Of a stretch of 64,000 nt of DNA, positions 17,251 to 25,740 are shown piece after piece. This DNA comes from WHTI01 sp963826105 (GTDB taxonomy: Bacteria; Actinomycetota; CADDZG01; WHSQ01): NCBI GenBank assembly GCA_963826105.1, contig CAWGWA010000007.1, positions 1 through 64,000 on the forward strand, given 5' to 3'. Made by a program: the position numbers and the translations under genes. Under the pieces are notes generated by a model. That model did not search any database. It had not been told where the DNA came from and saw only the letters and a program-made list of their open reading frames with translations. Every line of letters begins with the position of its first letter. The stretch's first letter is position 1.

Positions 17251-18493
17251 ATGCCGGAGGGCTCACCGGGATCGGTCGAAGAGGTCTTCAAGGCGGAGTG
17301 GGGTGGCCTCGTGGCCACCCTTATCCGTCACCTGGGTGACTTCGATCTGGCCGAGGACAGCGCGGCAGGAGGCGTTCGCGATAGCGGCGGACCGCTGGCG
17401 GCGTGACGGTATTCCGTCGAGCCCTCGGGCCTGGCTGCTAACGACCGCTCGCCATCGGGCTCTCGACCGGATCCGGCGAGATCGCAATCTGGAAGCGAAG
17501 AAGGAGACCTTGAAGTTCCTCGCGGAGCCGTTCGAAGAACCCGATCGTGACTTCGACGATGAGATCGAAGACGATCGCCTGCGTCTCATCTTCACCTGTT
17601 GTCATCCCGCGCTTGCCTTAGAGGCTCGTGTGGCACTGACCCTCCGAGCGTTGGGAGGGCTAACGACTCCGGAGATCGCCAGGGCTTTCTTGATCCCGGA
17701 GCCGACGATGGCTCAACGACTGGTGCGGGCTAAGAGGAAGATCCGGGATGCCGGGATCCCGTACCGGGTTCCGCCGGGTCATGTGCTGACCGAGCGCGTC
17801 GACGGAGTTCTGAAGGTCCTGTACCTCATCTTCAACGAGGGCTATCTGAGTGCCTCGGGCGACGTCGCTCAACGCTCCGATCTCCAGCTCGAAGCCATCC
17901 ACCTCACTCGTGTGCTGGTCGAGTTGATGCCGGACGAGCCGGAGGCGCTCGGGCTCCTGGCGCTGATGCTGTTCCATCACGCTCGTCGTGACGCGCGTAC
18001 CCGGGGCGATGGATCCCTGGTCCTACTCGAGGATCAGGACCGCTCTTTGTGGCAACGAGACGAGATCGATGAGGCCGAAGGCGTCCTGGAGCGCGCCCTG
18101 AAGCTAAAACGCTCGGGTCCGAATCAGATCCAGGCCGCGATCGCTTCTCTGCATGCGACTGCACCGGCGTCTGAGGACACGGACTGGAAGCAGATCGAGG
18201 CCCTGTACGGAGCGCTCGAATGCCTGTGGCCCACGCCGGTGGTGCGCCTCAATCGGGCGGTGGCGGTTGCGATGGCCACGGGGCCCGAGGCCGGATTGGC
18301 GATGATCGCCTCGGTCGAGGACGACCTCAGCAACTATCACCTGATGCACGCGGCCCGAGCCGACCTCCTGCGGCGGCTCGAACGCTGGGACGAAGCTGCC
18401 ACCGCCTACCGGAGGGCGCTGGGCAAGACCAGTAACGCCGCCGAGCGGGCCTTCCTGAGCGCTCGCCTCGACGAGGTCTCGTCACGGGAGTAA
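17251..18493 (+). CDS. ECF sigma factor with long C-terminal domain (ECF42-type), one-base frameshift
   Basis: About 413-residue sigma factor. Region 2 begins VEEVFKAEWGGLVATLIRHL and reads DFDLAEDSA to 17364; the rest, QEAFAIAADRWRRDG, RAWLLTTARHRALDRIRR, region 4 (LGGLTTPEIARAFLIPEPTM) and a DUF6596/TPR-like C-terminal half (FNEGYLSASG through AAERAFLSARLDEV), is in the next frame. Dropping one G at 17364/17365 rejoins them as EDSA-QEAF, which matches the family; unshifted, the frame stops at TGA about 50 nt later. Linked to the YCII gene. A sequencing error, a real lesion and unusual decoding are all possible. Confidence 0.86.
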
Positions 18494-18523
18494 CCCGAGC
18501 CCGAGGGCGTTGATAATGACGAC

Positions 18524-18890
18524 TAGGAGTGGGCCGGGTGGCCGCGGCCGGTTCGCCGGTCGAGGAAAGTCCGGACTCCACAGGGCAGGACGCTGGGGAA
18601 AATCCCAGGCGGGGTGACCCGTGGCCAGCGCAACAGAAAGCACACCGCCGATGGGTGGCTTGCCACCACAGGTAAGGGTGAAACGGTGAGGTAAGAGCTC
18701 ACCAGCGTCCCCGGCGACGGGGGCGGCTATGCAAGCCCCGTTCGGAGCAAGACCAAGCAGGGGAGATGGGTGGCCCGCCCGTTCGATCCCCGGGTAGGTC
18801 GCACGAGGCGAACGGCAACGTTCGTCCCAGATGGATGGTCACCACCTCCTCCGGGAGGTACAGGATCCGGCTTACAGGCCCACTCCTATC
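18524..18890 (+). ncRNA. rnpB: RNase P RNA, bacterial class A
   Basis: Catalytic RNA that matures tRNA 5' ends. Conserved blocks: GAGGAAAGTCCGGACT (from about 18562), ACAGGGCAGG, ACAGAAAGCACACCG, GGTAAGGGTGAAACGGTGAG then GTAAGAGCTCACC (18671-18703), CGGAGCAAGACCAAGCAGGGG and the 3' CCAGATGGATGG...CGGCTTACAGGC. Helix P1 is a perfect 12-bp pairing, TAGGAGTGGGCC (18524-18535) with GGCCCACTCCTA (18877-18888). GATAAT at 18512-18517 could be the -10. About 365 nt, normal for actinobacteria. Confidence 0.97.
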
Positions 18891-18900
18891 TTTTCTTTCT

Positions 18901-18922
18901 GCCGTTCGTCGAGACGAACGGC
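18901..18922. terminator. Perfect hairpin after rnpB, possible terminator or processing stem
   Basis: GCCGTTCGTC/GACGAACGGC, a 10-bp perfect inverted repeat separated by 2 nt. It follows a pyrimidine-rich run TCTTTTCTTTCT (about 18889-18900) that directly follows P1 of the RNase P RNA. The T-run precedes rather than follows the stem, so it is not a textbook intrinsic terminator for the plus strand. Confidence 0.45.
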
Positions 18923-18972
18923 TCTCGCCGACCCTGCGTGTCTGATCTATAAGGACGCCTCGGTCGGCATCG

Positions 18973-20007
18973 TCAGGGCTCGAGACCGCCTAACAGTTCA
19001 GTGGTGGCCCTTGCCGATGCGCCGACGTCGTAGCCGCCCTCCTGCACCACCAGCACCTGCCATCCGGTGGCGCGCAATAACTCACCGATCCTCATGTAGT
19101 GCTTCGGGTGTAGTTCGAAGGTGCCCATCGGATCTTCATGCGCGGTGTCGGCGCCGAACGGCACCACGATCATCTCGGCGCCGAAGGTCTCGATCGCGCT
19201 CAGCGCACGTTCGACCTCGGTGATGAAGTGTTCGCCGGTCGTTCCTTTCGGAAGGGGGATGTTGAGGTTCGTGCCCGGAGCACGGTCGCCGCCGGTCTCT
19301 TCCTCGCGGCCGATGAAGTAGGGGTACTCGAAGTCGGGGTGTCCATGGAGCGAGATCGTCAGCACGTTCGGGTCGTTCCAGAAGATCTCTTGGGTCCCGT
19401 TCCCGTGGTGGTAGTCGATATCGAGGATCGCGATCCCGGAGCCGGTTTCTCTTTGCATGAAACGTGCTGCGATCGATGAGTTGTTGAGGAAGCAGTAGCC
19501 ACCGTAGATGGACGTGGCCGCGTGGTGGCCCGGCGGCCGACACAACGCATAGGCCGCGAGGTCACCATGGAGCACCTCCCGCGCGCCGGTCAAAGCGATG
19601 TCGGCCGACTCTCGGAGCGCCTCGTAACTGCCGGCGACGATGGGGGTGCCCATGTCGAAGCAGAAGTAGCCGAGTCGTCCTTCGATCGTGGCCGGCGCTT
19701 CGAGCGCTCGGTGCGACAGACCGGGGAGGGCGAACGTGTCCGGCATCGCGCCTCCCGAGTTGCCCATCTCGGTCCAGGCATCCCACGCCCCCGCAAGGTG
19801 CTCGAGCAGCGCGGGATCGTGGACCGCGAGGATCGGAGCGTCGCCGTGGTGCTCGGGGGCCTGGAAACTGTGTCCTCCGGCGGCTTTCAGGGCCTCTCGG
19901 ATCGCGGTGATGCGACCGGGGTGTTCGTAGGCAGGGGTCTCCCGGCCGCCGACGATCTCGAACGGAGAGACGTGTTTCTCGTGGACATCGCTACCGATGA
20001 CCTTCAC
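18973..20007 (-). CDS. Histone-deacetylase-family amidohydrolase (AcuC/acetylpolyamine amidohydrolase-like)
   Basis: 344-residue zinc-dependent deacetylase fold. Catalytic features: CRPPGHHA with H161/H162, GYCFLNNSSIAA, LDIDYHHGNGTQ with metal-binding D198/H200, FGADTAHEDPMG and the C-terminal VVQEGGYDV. The EHPGRITAI region near residue 30 is the usual substrate-rim segment. Substrate could be acetylated protein lysines or acetylpolyamines. GTG at 20007 (VKVIGSDVH) keeps it just outside the histidine kinase gene, 7 nt after that gene's stop, so the two are probably co-transcribed. Confidence 0.9.
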   Translation of the reverse strand: MKVIGSDVHEKHVSPFEIVGGRETPAYEHPGRITAIREALKAAGGHSFQAPEHHGDAPILAVHDPALLEHLAGAWDAWTEMGNSGGAMPDTFALPGLSHRALEAPATIEGRLGYFCFDMGTPIVAGSYEALRESADIALTGAREVLHGDLAAYALCRPPGHHAATSIYGGYCFLNNSSIAARFMQRETGSGIAILDIDYHHGNGTQEIFWNDPNVLTISLHGHPDFEYPYFIGREEETGGDRAPGTNLNIPLPKGTTGEHFITEVERALSAIETFGAEMIVVPFGADTAHEDPMGTFELHPKHYMRIGELLRATGWQVLVVQEGGYDVGASARATTELLGGLEP

Positions 20008-20014
20008 GCGAATA

Positions 20015-21637
20015 TCATCGCGGCAGGGTGAAGGCGAAGGTCGCACCTTCTCCGAGGGTGCTCTCTACCCAGATGGCTCCTCCGTGGAGTTCGATGATCG
20101 TCTTCGACACGAAAAGACCTACGCCGGATCCGGAAGTCTGTTTCACCGTGGTCTCTAAACGGCTGAAGCGCGCGAACAGGCGATCCATGTCGTCGGGCTT
20201 GATCCCGGGGCCGTGATCCATCACTCGGACGAGTACGTGATCCTCCTTGGGCTCAACCGTCAGGTCGATCGGGGTCCCCTCGGAGGAGAACTTCGCGGCG
20301 TTCGACAGAAGATTCAGGAGCACCTGCTTCACGCGGTCGCGATCGGCCCTCACGTGGCAGTCGCTCCCGGTTACCTCGAGCGTGGTCCGCGCCGACTGGC
20401 CGGCGTCGACCATCGCCTCGGCGACGAGCTCGGAAAGATCGACCTCGTCGGAACGCAGCTCGATCTTGCCGCGCTCGATGGCCTCGAGATCGAGGAATTC
20501 AGAAACCAACCTCGAGAGACGTCGCGACTCGCGTTCTAAGGTGTTGAGCAGTTCGTCTCTCGCCTCGGGCGTGAGCCGGTCGTCCTTCCACTTGAGGATG
20601 TGAGCTATCCCCGACACCACTGTCATCGGCGAGCGCAGCTCGTGGGAGACCATCGACAGGAAGTCGCTACGCATCTCGTCGATCTCTCGCAACTCTTCAG
20701 CGGTGTCCACCGCCGAGTAATAGAGCCGTGCGTGGTGTAGCGCAACCGATACCTCGCGGGCTGCGTTCTCGATGAGCGTGATGTCGGCCGACGTCCACGA
20801 CCGGGGGGCGATCGTCTGGAAGGACACAACGCCCATGAGTTCGTCGCCCCACTCCAGGGGCGTCGCCAGCGCTCCTCCGAGGATCACGCTTCCGACCACG
20901 TCGACGTCGAGTGAGGGTTCGGTTGCGAAGCGCGGGTCGGAGCCCAGATGGTCGGTCCATTGTGTCAATCGCGTCTTCGAGGCCAGCGATCCGATCGGGT
21001 AGTTCACCGATCGATCGGGATTCAAGGGTTCTACGCCCGGGCGGTCCCACTCGACCTCGATGGGGCCAAGCTCGCCGTCGTCCTCGTCGATGAGGCGGAT
21101 GTAGCAGCGGTCGATCCCGGCCGCCTTACCGAGGGTTTCGACCGCGTCGACTAGGACCTCGGTGATCTCGAGTGAATGTCTGACCGCCCACGAGATCTGT
21201 TGCATCAAGGCGCCGCGCTTTCCTCGCTCGGCTTCCTCGCGGTACAGGCGTGCGCTGGATAGACCGACCGCGGCCATCTCGCCGAGCGCGTTCACGAGAT
21301 GTCGGTCGGATTCGCTGAAGGGAGGTTCGCCGGGGGCCCGGGATAGATAGAGCCCCCCGATCAACCGGTCGCGGACCGAGAGCAGAGCCCGCAGCGAAGC
21401 GCCCATCTGGATCTCCGGGTCGTCGATCCCTCGCGACAGAAAGTGATCGATCGCTCCTGCGGGATCGAAGGTCACCAAGGCTCCGTAGTCGGCACGGGCG
21501 AGTTCCATCGATCGGTCGAGGATGACGCCCACGATCGAATCGGCGTCGAGCTCCTGAGTGAGCCCGACGCTCACGTCGAGGAAGGACGCGAGTCTCTTCC
21601 CCTGCCTGGGACTTGCTCGTTTATCGAGTGCAGCCAC
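20015..21637 (-). CDS. Soluble sensor histidine kinase with two GAF domains
   Basis: 540-residue cytoplasmic kinase without membrane helices: GAF 1 (about 20-150), GAF 2 (about 165-310), HisKA with phospho-acceptor in SMVSHELRSPMTVVSG (H near 330), and HATPase_c with N-box LLNLLSNAAKFSS, G1 MDHGPGIKPDD and G2 SGSGVGLFVSK. No partner response regulator is visible nearby, so the kinase is an orphan. The signal is unknown; GAF domains suggest small-molecule or redox sensing. Confidence 0.92.
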   Translation of the reverse strand: MAALDKRASPRQGKRLASFLDVSVGLTQELDADSIVGVILDRSMELARADYGALVTFDPAGAIDHFLSRGIDDPEIQMGASLRALLSVRDRLIGGLYLSRAPGEPPFSESDRHLVNALGEMAAVGLSSARLYREEAERGKRGALMQQISWAVRHSLEITEVLVDAVETLGKAAGIDRCYIRLIDEDDGELGPIEVEWDRPGVEPLNPDRSVNYPIGSLASKTRLTQWTDHLGSDPRFATEPSLDVDVVGSVILGGALATPLEWGDELMGVVSFQTIAPRSWTSADITLIENAAREVSVALHHARLYYSAVDTAEELREIDEMRSDFLSMVSHELRSPMTVVSGIAHILKWKDDRLTPEARDELLNTLERESRRLSRLVSEFLDLEAIERGKIELRSDEVDLSELVAEAMVDAGQSARTTLEVTGSDCHVRADRDRVKQVLLNLLSNAAKFSSEGTPIDLTVEPKEDHVLVRVMDHGPGIKPDDMDRLFARFSRLETTVKQTSGSGVGLFVSKTIIELHGGAIWVESTLGEGATFAFTLPR

Positions 21638-21709
21638 ACCTACCCCCCGGTTCTCAGGGAAGATTAACCTGCAGGCTTGGTTCTCCTTCTGCCGATAAAG
21701 GAGTTTCGG

Positions 21710-22096
21710 ATGACGAACAAGAAAGTGATCGCGACCGATAGAGCACCGGGAGCGGTCGGTCCCTATTCGCAGGGGATCGACTCCGACGGGCTCGTGTTCT
21801 GCTCCGGTCAGATCCCGCTGGTTCCGGAGACCGGTGAGCTGGTCTCGGGCTCGATAGCGGAGGAAACGCGCAGATGCTTCGAGAACCTCACCGCGGTACT
21901 CGAAGCGGCCGGGACTTCTCTTGCCGAGGTTGTGAAGGTCACCGCGTTCCTTACGGATATGAACGACTTTCCGGAGTTCAATGACGCGTATGCCGAGTTC
22001 TTCACCGAAGATCCTCCGGCGCGAGCGACCGTAGGGGTGGCCGCGCTACCAAAGGGAGCGAGGGTCGAGGTCGAGTGCATCGCTAGAAGATCGTGA
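21710..22096 (+). CDS. ridA: RidA-family enamine/imine deaminase
   Basis: 128-residue trimeric YjgF/RidA protein that hydrolyses reactive 2-aminoacrylate-type enamines released by PLP enzymes. Signature AVGPYSQGI, CSGQIPLVPETGEL, KVTAFLTDMNDF and the active-site Arg in PPARATVGVAALP, then VEVECIA. ATG at 21710 has AAAGGAG 8 nt upstream; a longer in-frame start at 21677 lacks one. Divergent from the kinase gene. Confidence 0.94.
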   Translation: MTNKKVIATDRAPGAVGPYSQGIDSDGLVFCSGQIPLVPETGELVSGSIAEETRRCFENLTAVLEAAGTSLAEVVKVTAFLTDMNDFPEFNDAYAEFFTEDPPARATVGVAALPKGARVEVECIARRS

Positions 22097-22116
22097 CCCG
22101 CTCTCGCTTCGCCGGT

Positions 22117-22326
22117 CTAGCTCCCGACGACTTCGTCGCCGAAGACCACCTTCACCTCGGGGTCGGAGGTCCGGCCCTCGATCGGCTCCAATCCTGCTTC
22201 CTCCGGGGTCCCCGCAGCGGAGCGTGCGACGTAATGCTCGAACCGGTTCATCAGGAACAGCAGTCCCATCGCGGCGAACGGCCACAGTATGAGGATTCCT
22301 AGTAGGAAGAGCTGATAGGGGGTCAT
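22117..22326 (-). CDS. Small single-span membrane protein, unknown
   Basis: 69 residues: a hydrophobic helix at the N-terminus (about 4-25, YQLFLLGILILWPFAAMGLLFL), then NRFEHYVARSAAGTPEEAG and an acidic tail. No recognised domain. It fills the only space between ridA and the M20 peptidase, and its ATG lies on the same CATG as the peptidase ATG on the opposite strand. The membrane helix followed by positive then acidic residues looks like a genuine topology, but coding status is unproven. Confidence 0.5.
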   Translation of the reverse strand: MTPYQLFLLGILILWPFAAMGLLFLMNRFEHYVARSAAGTPEEAGLEPIEGRTSDPEVKVVFGDEVVGS

Positions 22327-23518
22327 GGACCAAGTGTCTCAGAACGAAGCTTTGGATGGCGGACATATCGTCGGATCCATCGATCCGGATCGATTGACCG
22401 TCCGCCTAGCGGAGATGGTGAGGACACCATCAGAGAATCCGCCCGGCGAGGAGGCTGCCGTGGCCGAACTCGTAGCGTCGTACTGCCGCGCTCTTGACCT
22501 CGAGGTCTCGATCCACGCGAAGGTCGAGGGACGCCCGAATGTGGTTGCCCGGTGGCACGGCTCCGATGGACCGACCCTCTGCTTTTGCTCGCACTTCGAC
22601 GTCGTGCCCGTCGGCGATCTTGGATTGTGGGAGAGGCCTCCGTTCGGAGCGGAGATCGAAGACGGTGTCATGTACGGGCGCGGCACCGCGGACGCAAAAG
22701 GGCCGATCGCAGCCGCGCTCGAGGCGGTCGCCGCCCTGAAGTCGACGGGGTGGGAGCCGAAGGGAACCCTCGAACTGGCTCTCGTGGCCGACGAAGAGAC
22801 GATGGGTTTCATCGGAGCCGGATATCTCGTCGACGAAGGGATCATCGCTCCGGATGTCGCGATCGTGGGCGAGCCGACCTCGTTGCGGGTCGTTCGCGCC
22901 CAGCGGGGCGCGTCGTGGTTGATGGTGACCACGAAGGGCGTCGCTGGTCACGGATCGGCCCCCGAACGAGGGATCAACGCGATCAAGCACATGGCCGAGA
23001 TCGTGCTGCATCTCGAGGAGACCCTTCCGGACGTTTCGCACGAGATCCTCGGCGGACCATCGATCAATGTCGGCCGGATCGGTGGGGGAGAGAAGGTCAA
23101 CATCATCCCCGCGTCGTGCTGGATCGAGGTCGATCGTCGTTCGGTCCCCGGCGAGTCGAAGGGGAGCCTCATCGCCGGCGTCGAGAAGGCGGTCGAACTT
23201 GCTCGCAAGCGCTTCCCCGATATCGATGCGACGGTGACGATCTCGCAGCACGCGGACCCCTACGAGGTATCGGCGGATGCTCCCGTCGTTACCGCGGCAG
23301 CGGCGGCCGTCACAGAGGTCACCGGAGCTACCGCGCAATTGATCGGCTTCCGCGGTGCATCGGATGCAAGGTTCATCGCCGACACCGGAGCCGACGTGAT
23401 CGTGCTCGGCCCCGGGGACATCGCGCTCGCCCACACTGCCCGCGAGTCTCTTGAACTGGCCGAACTGGAACGCTGCGCCGCGACCTACGCCTTGACCTTC
23501 GCGAAACTCCTGGGATGA
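22325..23518 (+). CDS. M20-family metallopeptidase (ArgE/DapE-like deacylase)
   Basis: 397-residue zinc amidohydrolase. Metal ligands and catalytic residues: CSHFDVVPVGD, RGTADAKG, LVADEETMGF, VGEPTS and the dimerisation-lid segment GVAGHGSAPERGINAIKH. The last ligand His lies near the C-terminus in IALAHTARE. Could be a succinyl-diaminopimelate or acylornithine deacylase, or a carboxypeptidase; context does not decide. Its stop overlaps the next gene by 4 nt (ATGA). Confidence 0.87.
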   Translation: MDQVSQNEALDGGHIVGSIDPDRLTVRLAEMVRTPSENPPGEEAAVAELVASYCRALDLEVSIHAKVEGRPNVVARWHGSDGPTLCFCSHFDVVPVGDLGLWERPPFGAEIEDGVMYGRGTADAKGPIAAALEAVAALKSTGWEPKGTLELALVADEETMGFIGAGYLVDEGIIAPDVAIVGEPTSLRVVRAQRGASWLMVTTKGVAGHGSAPERGINAIKHMAEIVLHLEETLPDVSHEILGGPSINVGRIGGGEKVNIIPASCWIEVDRRSVPGESKGSLIAGVEKAVELARKRFPDIDATVTISQHADPYEVSADAPVVTAAAAAVTEVTGATAQLIGFRGASDARFIADTGADVIVLGPGDIALAHTARESLELAELERCAATYALTFAKLLG

Positions 23519-25731
23519 AGTGGCCGCTGCTGAAGCCGTCCCTCTGGGTGGGGCTCAAGCCCTTCGGCGTCGGCGAGCAGCGCCCCAACAACTACAAAGA
23601 GGTATTCCGCGCGGTCGCCGAGAACCGTGACAACGCACGTTACGCGTGGCGGATCCTGAAGGACGGGTGCTGCGACGGGTGCGCTTTGGGGACTACCGGG
23701 TTGCACGACTGGACGATCGAAGGCGTACATCTCTGCAACATCCGCCTACGCCTGCTGCGACTCAATACGATGCCGGCCCTCGATGTTTCGCTCCTCGACG
23801 ACATCTCAGAGTTGCGCAAGATGAGCAGCAAGGATCTCCGCGCCCTCGGCAGACTCCCGTACCCGATGGTGAGGCGGCCCGGCGACAAGGGTTTCACCAG
23901 GATCACGTGGGATGAGGCGCTCGACATCGGAGCCGCCGCTATCAAAAGGAGCACGCCAGACCGACTTGGGTTCTACCTGACGAGCCGCGGGATGCCGAAC
24001 GAGTCGTACTACGCGGCGCAGAAAGCGGTTCGTGCGATGGGGACCAACTCGATCGACAACGCCGCGCGTGTTTGTCACTCCCCGAGTACCTCGGCGCTGA
24101 AGCAACAGCTCGGCATCGCGGCGACATCGTGCTCGTATACCGATTGGGTCGGCAGCGATCTGATCGTGTTCGTTGGCTCCAATATCGCCAACAACCAACC
24201 GGTGGGGATGAAGTACCTCTACCTGGCCCGCAAGGCCGGGACCAAGGTCGTGTGTATCAACCCATATCGGGAGCCGGGTATGGATCGCTACTGGATCCCG
24301 TCCTCACCCGAAAGTGCGGTCTTCGGGACTGTGATCACGGACCGGTTCTTCCAGATAGACGTTGGAGGCGACATCCCCTTCCTCAGCGGCGTTATGAAGG
24401 CGATCATCGAGAGGGGTCACCTCGATCGTTCCTTCATCGACCGTCACACCACCGGCTTCGATGAGCTGACGAAACACGTCGAGAGCTTGACGTGGGAGCA
24501 ACTCGAGCGCGGCGCGGGGTGCGGGCGATCATCGATGGAGGACCTGGCGGAGATGCTTGGCTCCGCGAAGACCGCGGTGTTCGTGTGGAGCATGGGCGTT
24601 ACCCAGCACATCTTCGGTGAGGACAACGTCCGCTCGATAGTGAACCTCGCGCTGACCAAAGGTTTCCTCGGACGTGACCGCTGCGGCGTCATGCCTATCC
24701 GCGGACACTCCGGCGTCCAGGGAGGAGCCGAGATGGGGGCGTACTCGACCGCGTTCCCCGGCGGCCTTCCGGTCGATGACATCAATGCCGCTCGGATGAC
24801 CGAGCAGTGGGGCTTCGAGGTCAAGGCGGGGGCCGGTTTCACCGCCGCCGAGATGCTCGATGCCGCTCATCGAGGGGAACTCGATCTCTTGTTCTCGGCC
24901 GGCGGCAACTTCCTCGAGGTCCTGCCCGATCCCACGCGGGTGAGAGAGGCGCTGTCCAGCGTCCCGGTACGGATGCATATGGACATCTGCCTCTCGAGCC
25001 AGATGTTCGTCGACGCCAAGGAAGCATGTGTCCTCCTCCCCGCGGCGACCCGCTACGAGATCCCCGGAGGCGTGACCGAGACATCGACCGAGCGACGCGT
25101 GATCTTCTCGCCCGAGATCCCAGGCCCCCGTATCGGAGAGGCGCGAGGCGAGTGGGACGTGTTCGGCGACCTCGCCGCGCGCGTGCGCCCCGAGCTTAAG
25201 GACCGTGTGCGGTTCACCACCACGGAGGCGGTGCGAGAAGAGATAGCGCGGGTGATCCCGAACTACGAGGGGATCCAGCACCTCAAGGTCAAGGGCGATC
25301 AGTTCCAATATGGAGGAGCACACCTCTGCTGGGGGTGGGAGTTCCCGACCCCGGACGGCAAGGCGCACTTCGCCACCGTGACCGTCCCCGAACGCAACAT
25401 CCCCGATGGTCACTTCGTCGTCGCCACGCGGCGTGGCAAGCAGTTCAACTCGATGGTTCACGAGCGGAAGGACGCGCTGACCGGAGCCCTGCGCGATGCG
25501 ATCCTCATGAACCAGACGGATGCCCACCGCCTGCATCTGACCGACGGAGACCAGGTGATCCTTACGAGTCAATCCGGTTCGTTGCAGGGCTCGGTCCTCC
25601 TGGCCCCCGTTCAAGCCGGCTCGTTGCAGGTCCACTGGCCCGAGGGTCAGGTCCTCATCGAGTCGGGGCCTCGCTCGCCCGAGGCCGACATCCCGGACTA
25701 CAACGCAGTCGTGACCGTCACCGCGGTTTAA
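23515..25731 (+). CDS. FdhF/YdeP-family molybdopterin oxidoreductase
   Basis: 738-residue molybdopterin-guanine-dinucleotide enzyme of the YdeP-like branch. An N-terminal Cys cluster GCCDGCALG (C52, C53, C56) stands where formate dehydrogenases bind a [4Fe-4S] centre but is incomplete. MGD-binding blocks follow: SRGMPNESYYAAQKAVR, FVGSNIANNQPV, INPYREPGMD, MPIRGHSGVQGGAEMG, FSAGGNFLEVLPDP and the C-terminal beta-barrel starting near FVVATRRGKQFNSMVH. No FdhD or electron-transfer subunit is adjacent. Coupled to the M20 peptidase. Electron partner and substrate unknown. Confidence 0.87.
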   Translation: MKWPLLKPSLWVGLKPFGVGEQRPNNYKEVFRAVAENRDNARYAWRILKDGCCDGCALGTTGLHDWTIEGVHLCNIRLRLLRLNTMPALDVSLLDDISELRKMSSKDLRALGRLPYPMVRRPGDKGFTRITWDEALDIGAAAIKRSTPDRLGFYLTSRGMPNESYYAAQKAVRAMGTNSIDNAARVCHSPSTSALKQQLGIAATSCSYTDWVGSDLIVFVGSNIANNQPVGMKYLYLARKAGTKVVCINPYREPGMDRYWIPSSPESAVFGTVITDRFFQIDVGGDIPFLSGVMKAIIERGHLDRSFIDRHTTGFDELTKHVESLTWEQLERGAGCGRSSMEDLAEMLGSAKTAVFVWSMGVTQHIFGEDNVRSIVNLALTKGFLGRDRCGVMPIRGHSGVQGGAEMGAYSTAFPGGLPVDDINAARMTEQWGFEVKAGAGFTAAEMLDAAHRGELDLLFSAGGNFLEVLPDPTRVREALSSVPVRMHMDICLSSQMFVDAKEACVLLPAATRYEIPGGVTETSTERRVIFSPEIPGPRIGEARGEWDVFGDLAARVRPELKDRVRFTTTEAVREEIARVIPNYEGIQHLKVKGDQFQYGGAHLCWGWEFPTPDGKAHFATVTVPERNIPDGHFVVATRRGKQFNSMVHERKDALTGALRDAILMNQTDAHRLHLTDGDQVILTSQSGSLQGSVLLAPVQAGSLQVHWPEGQVLIESGPRSPEADIPDYNAVVTVTAV

Positions 25732-25740
25732 CCTGCGTTC

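Noticed and set aside
17365..17420. Programmed frameshift at the TGA-C in the ECF sigma gene
   Set aside because: A shift at that stop would also reach the correct frame, but it would leave about 17 codons of unconserved sequence in region 2; the conserved joint is upstream, at the extra G.
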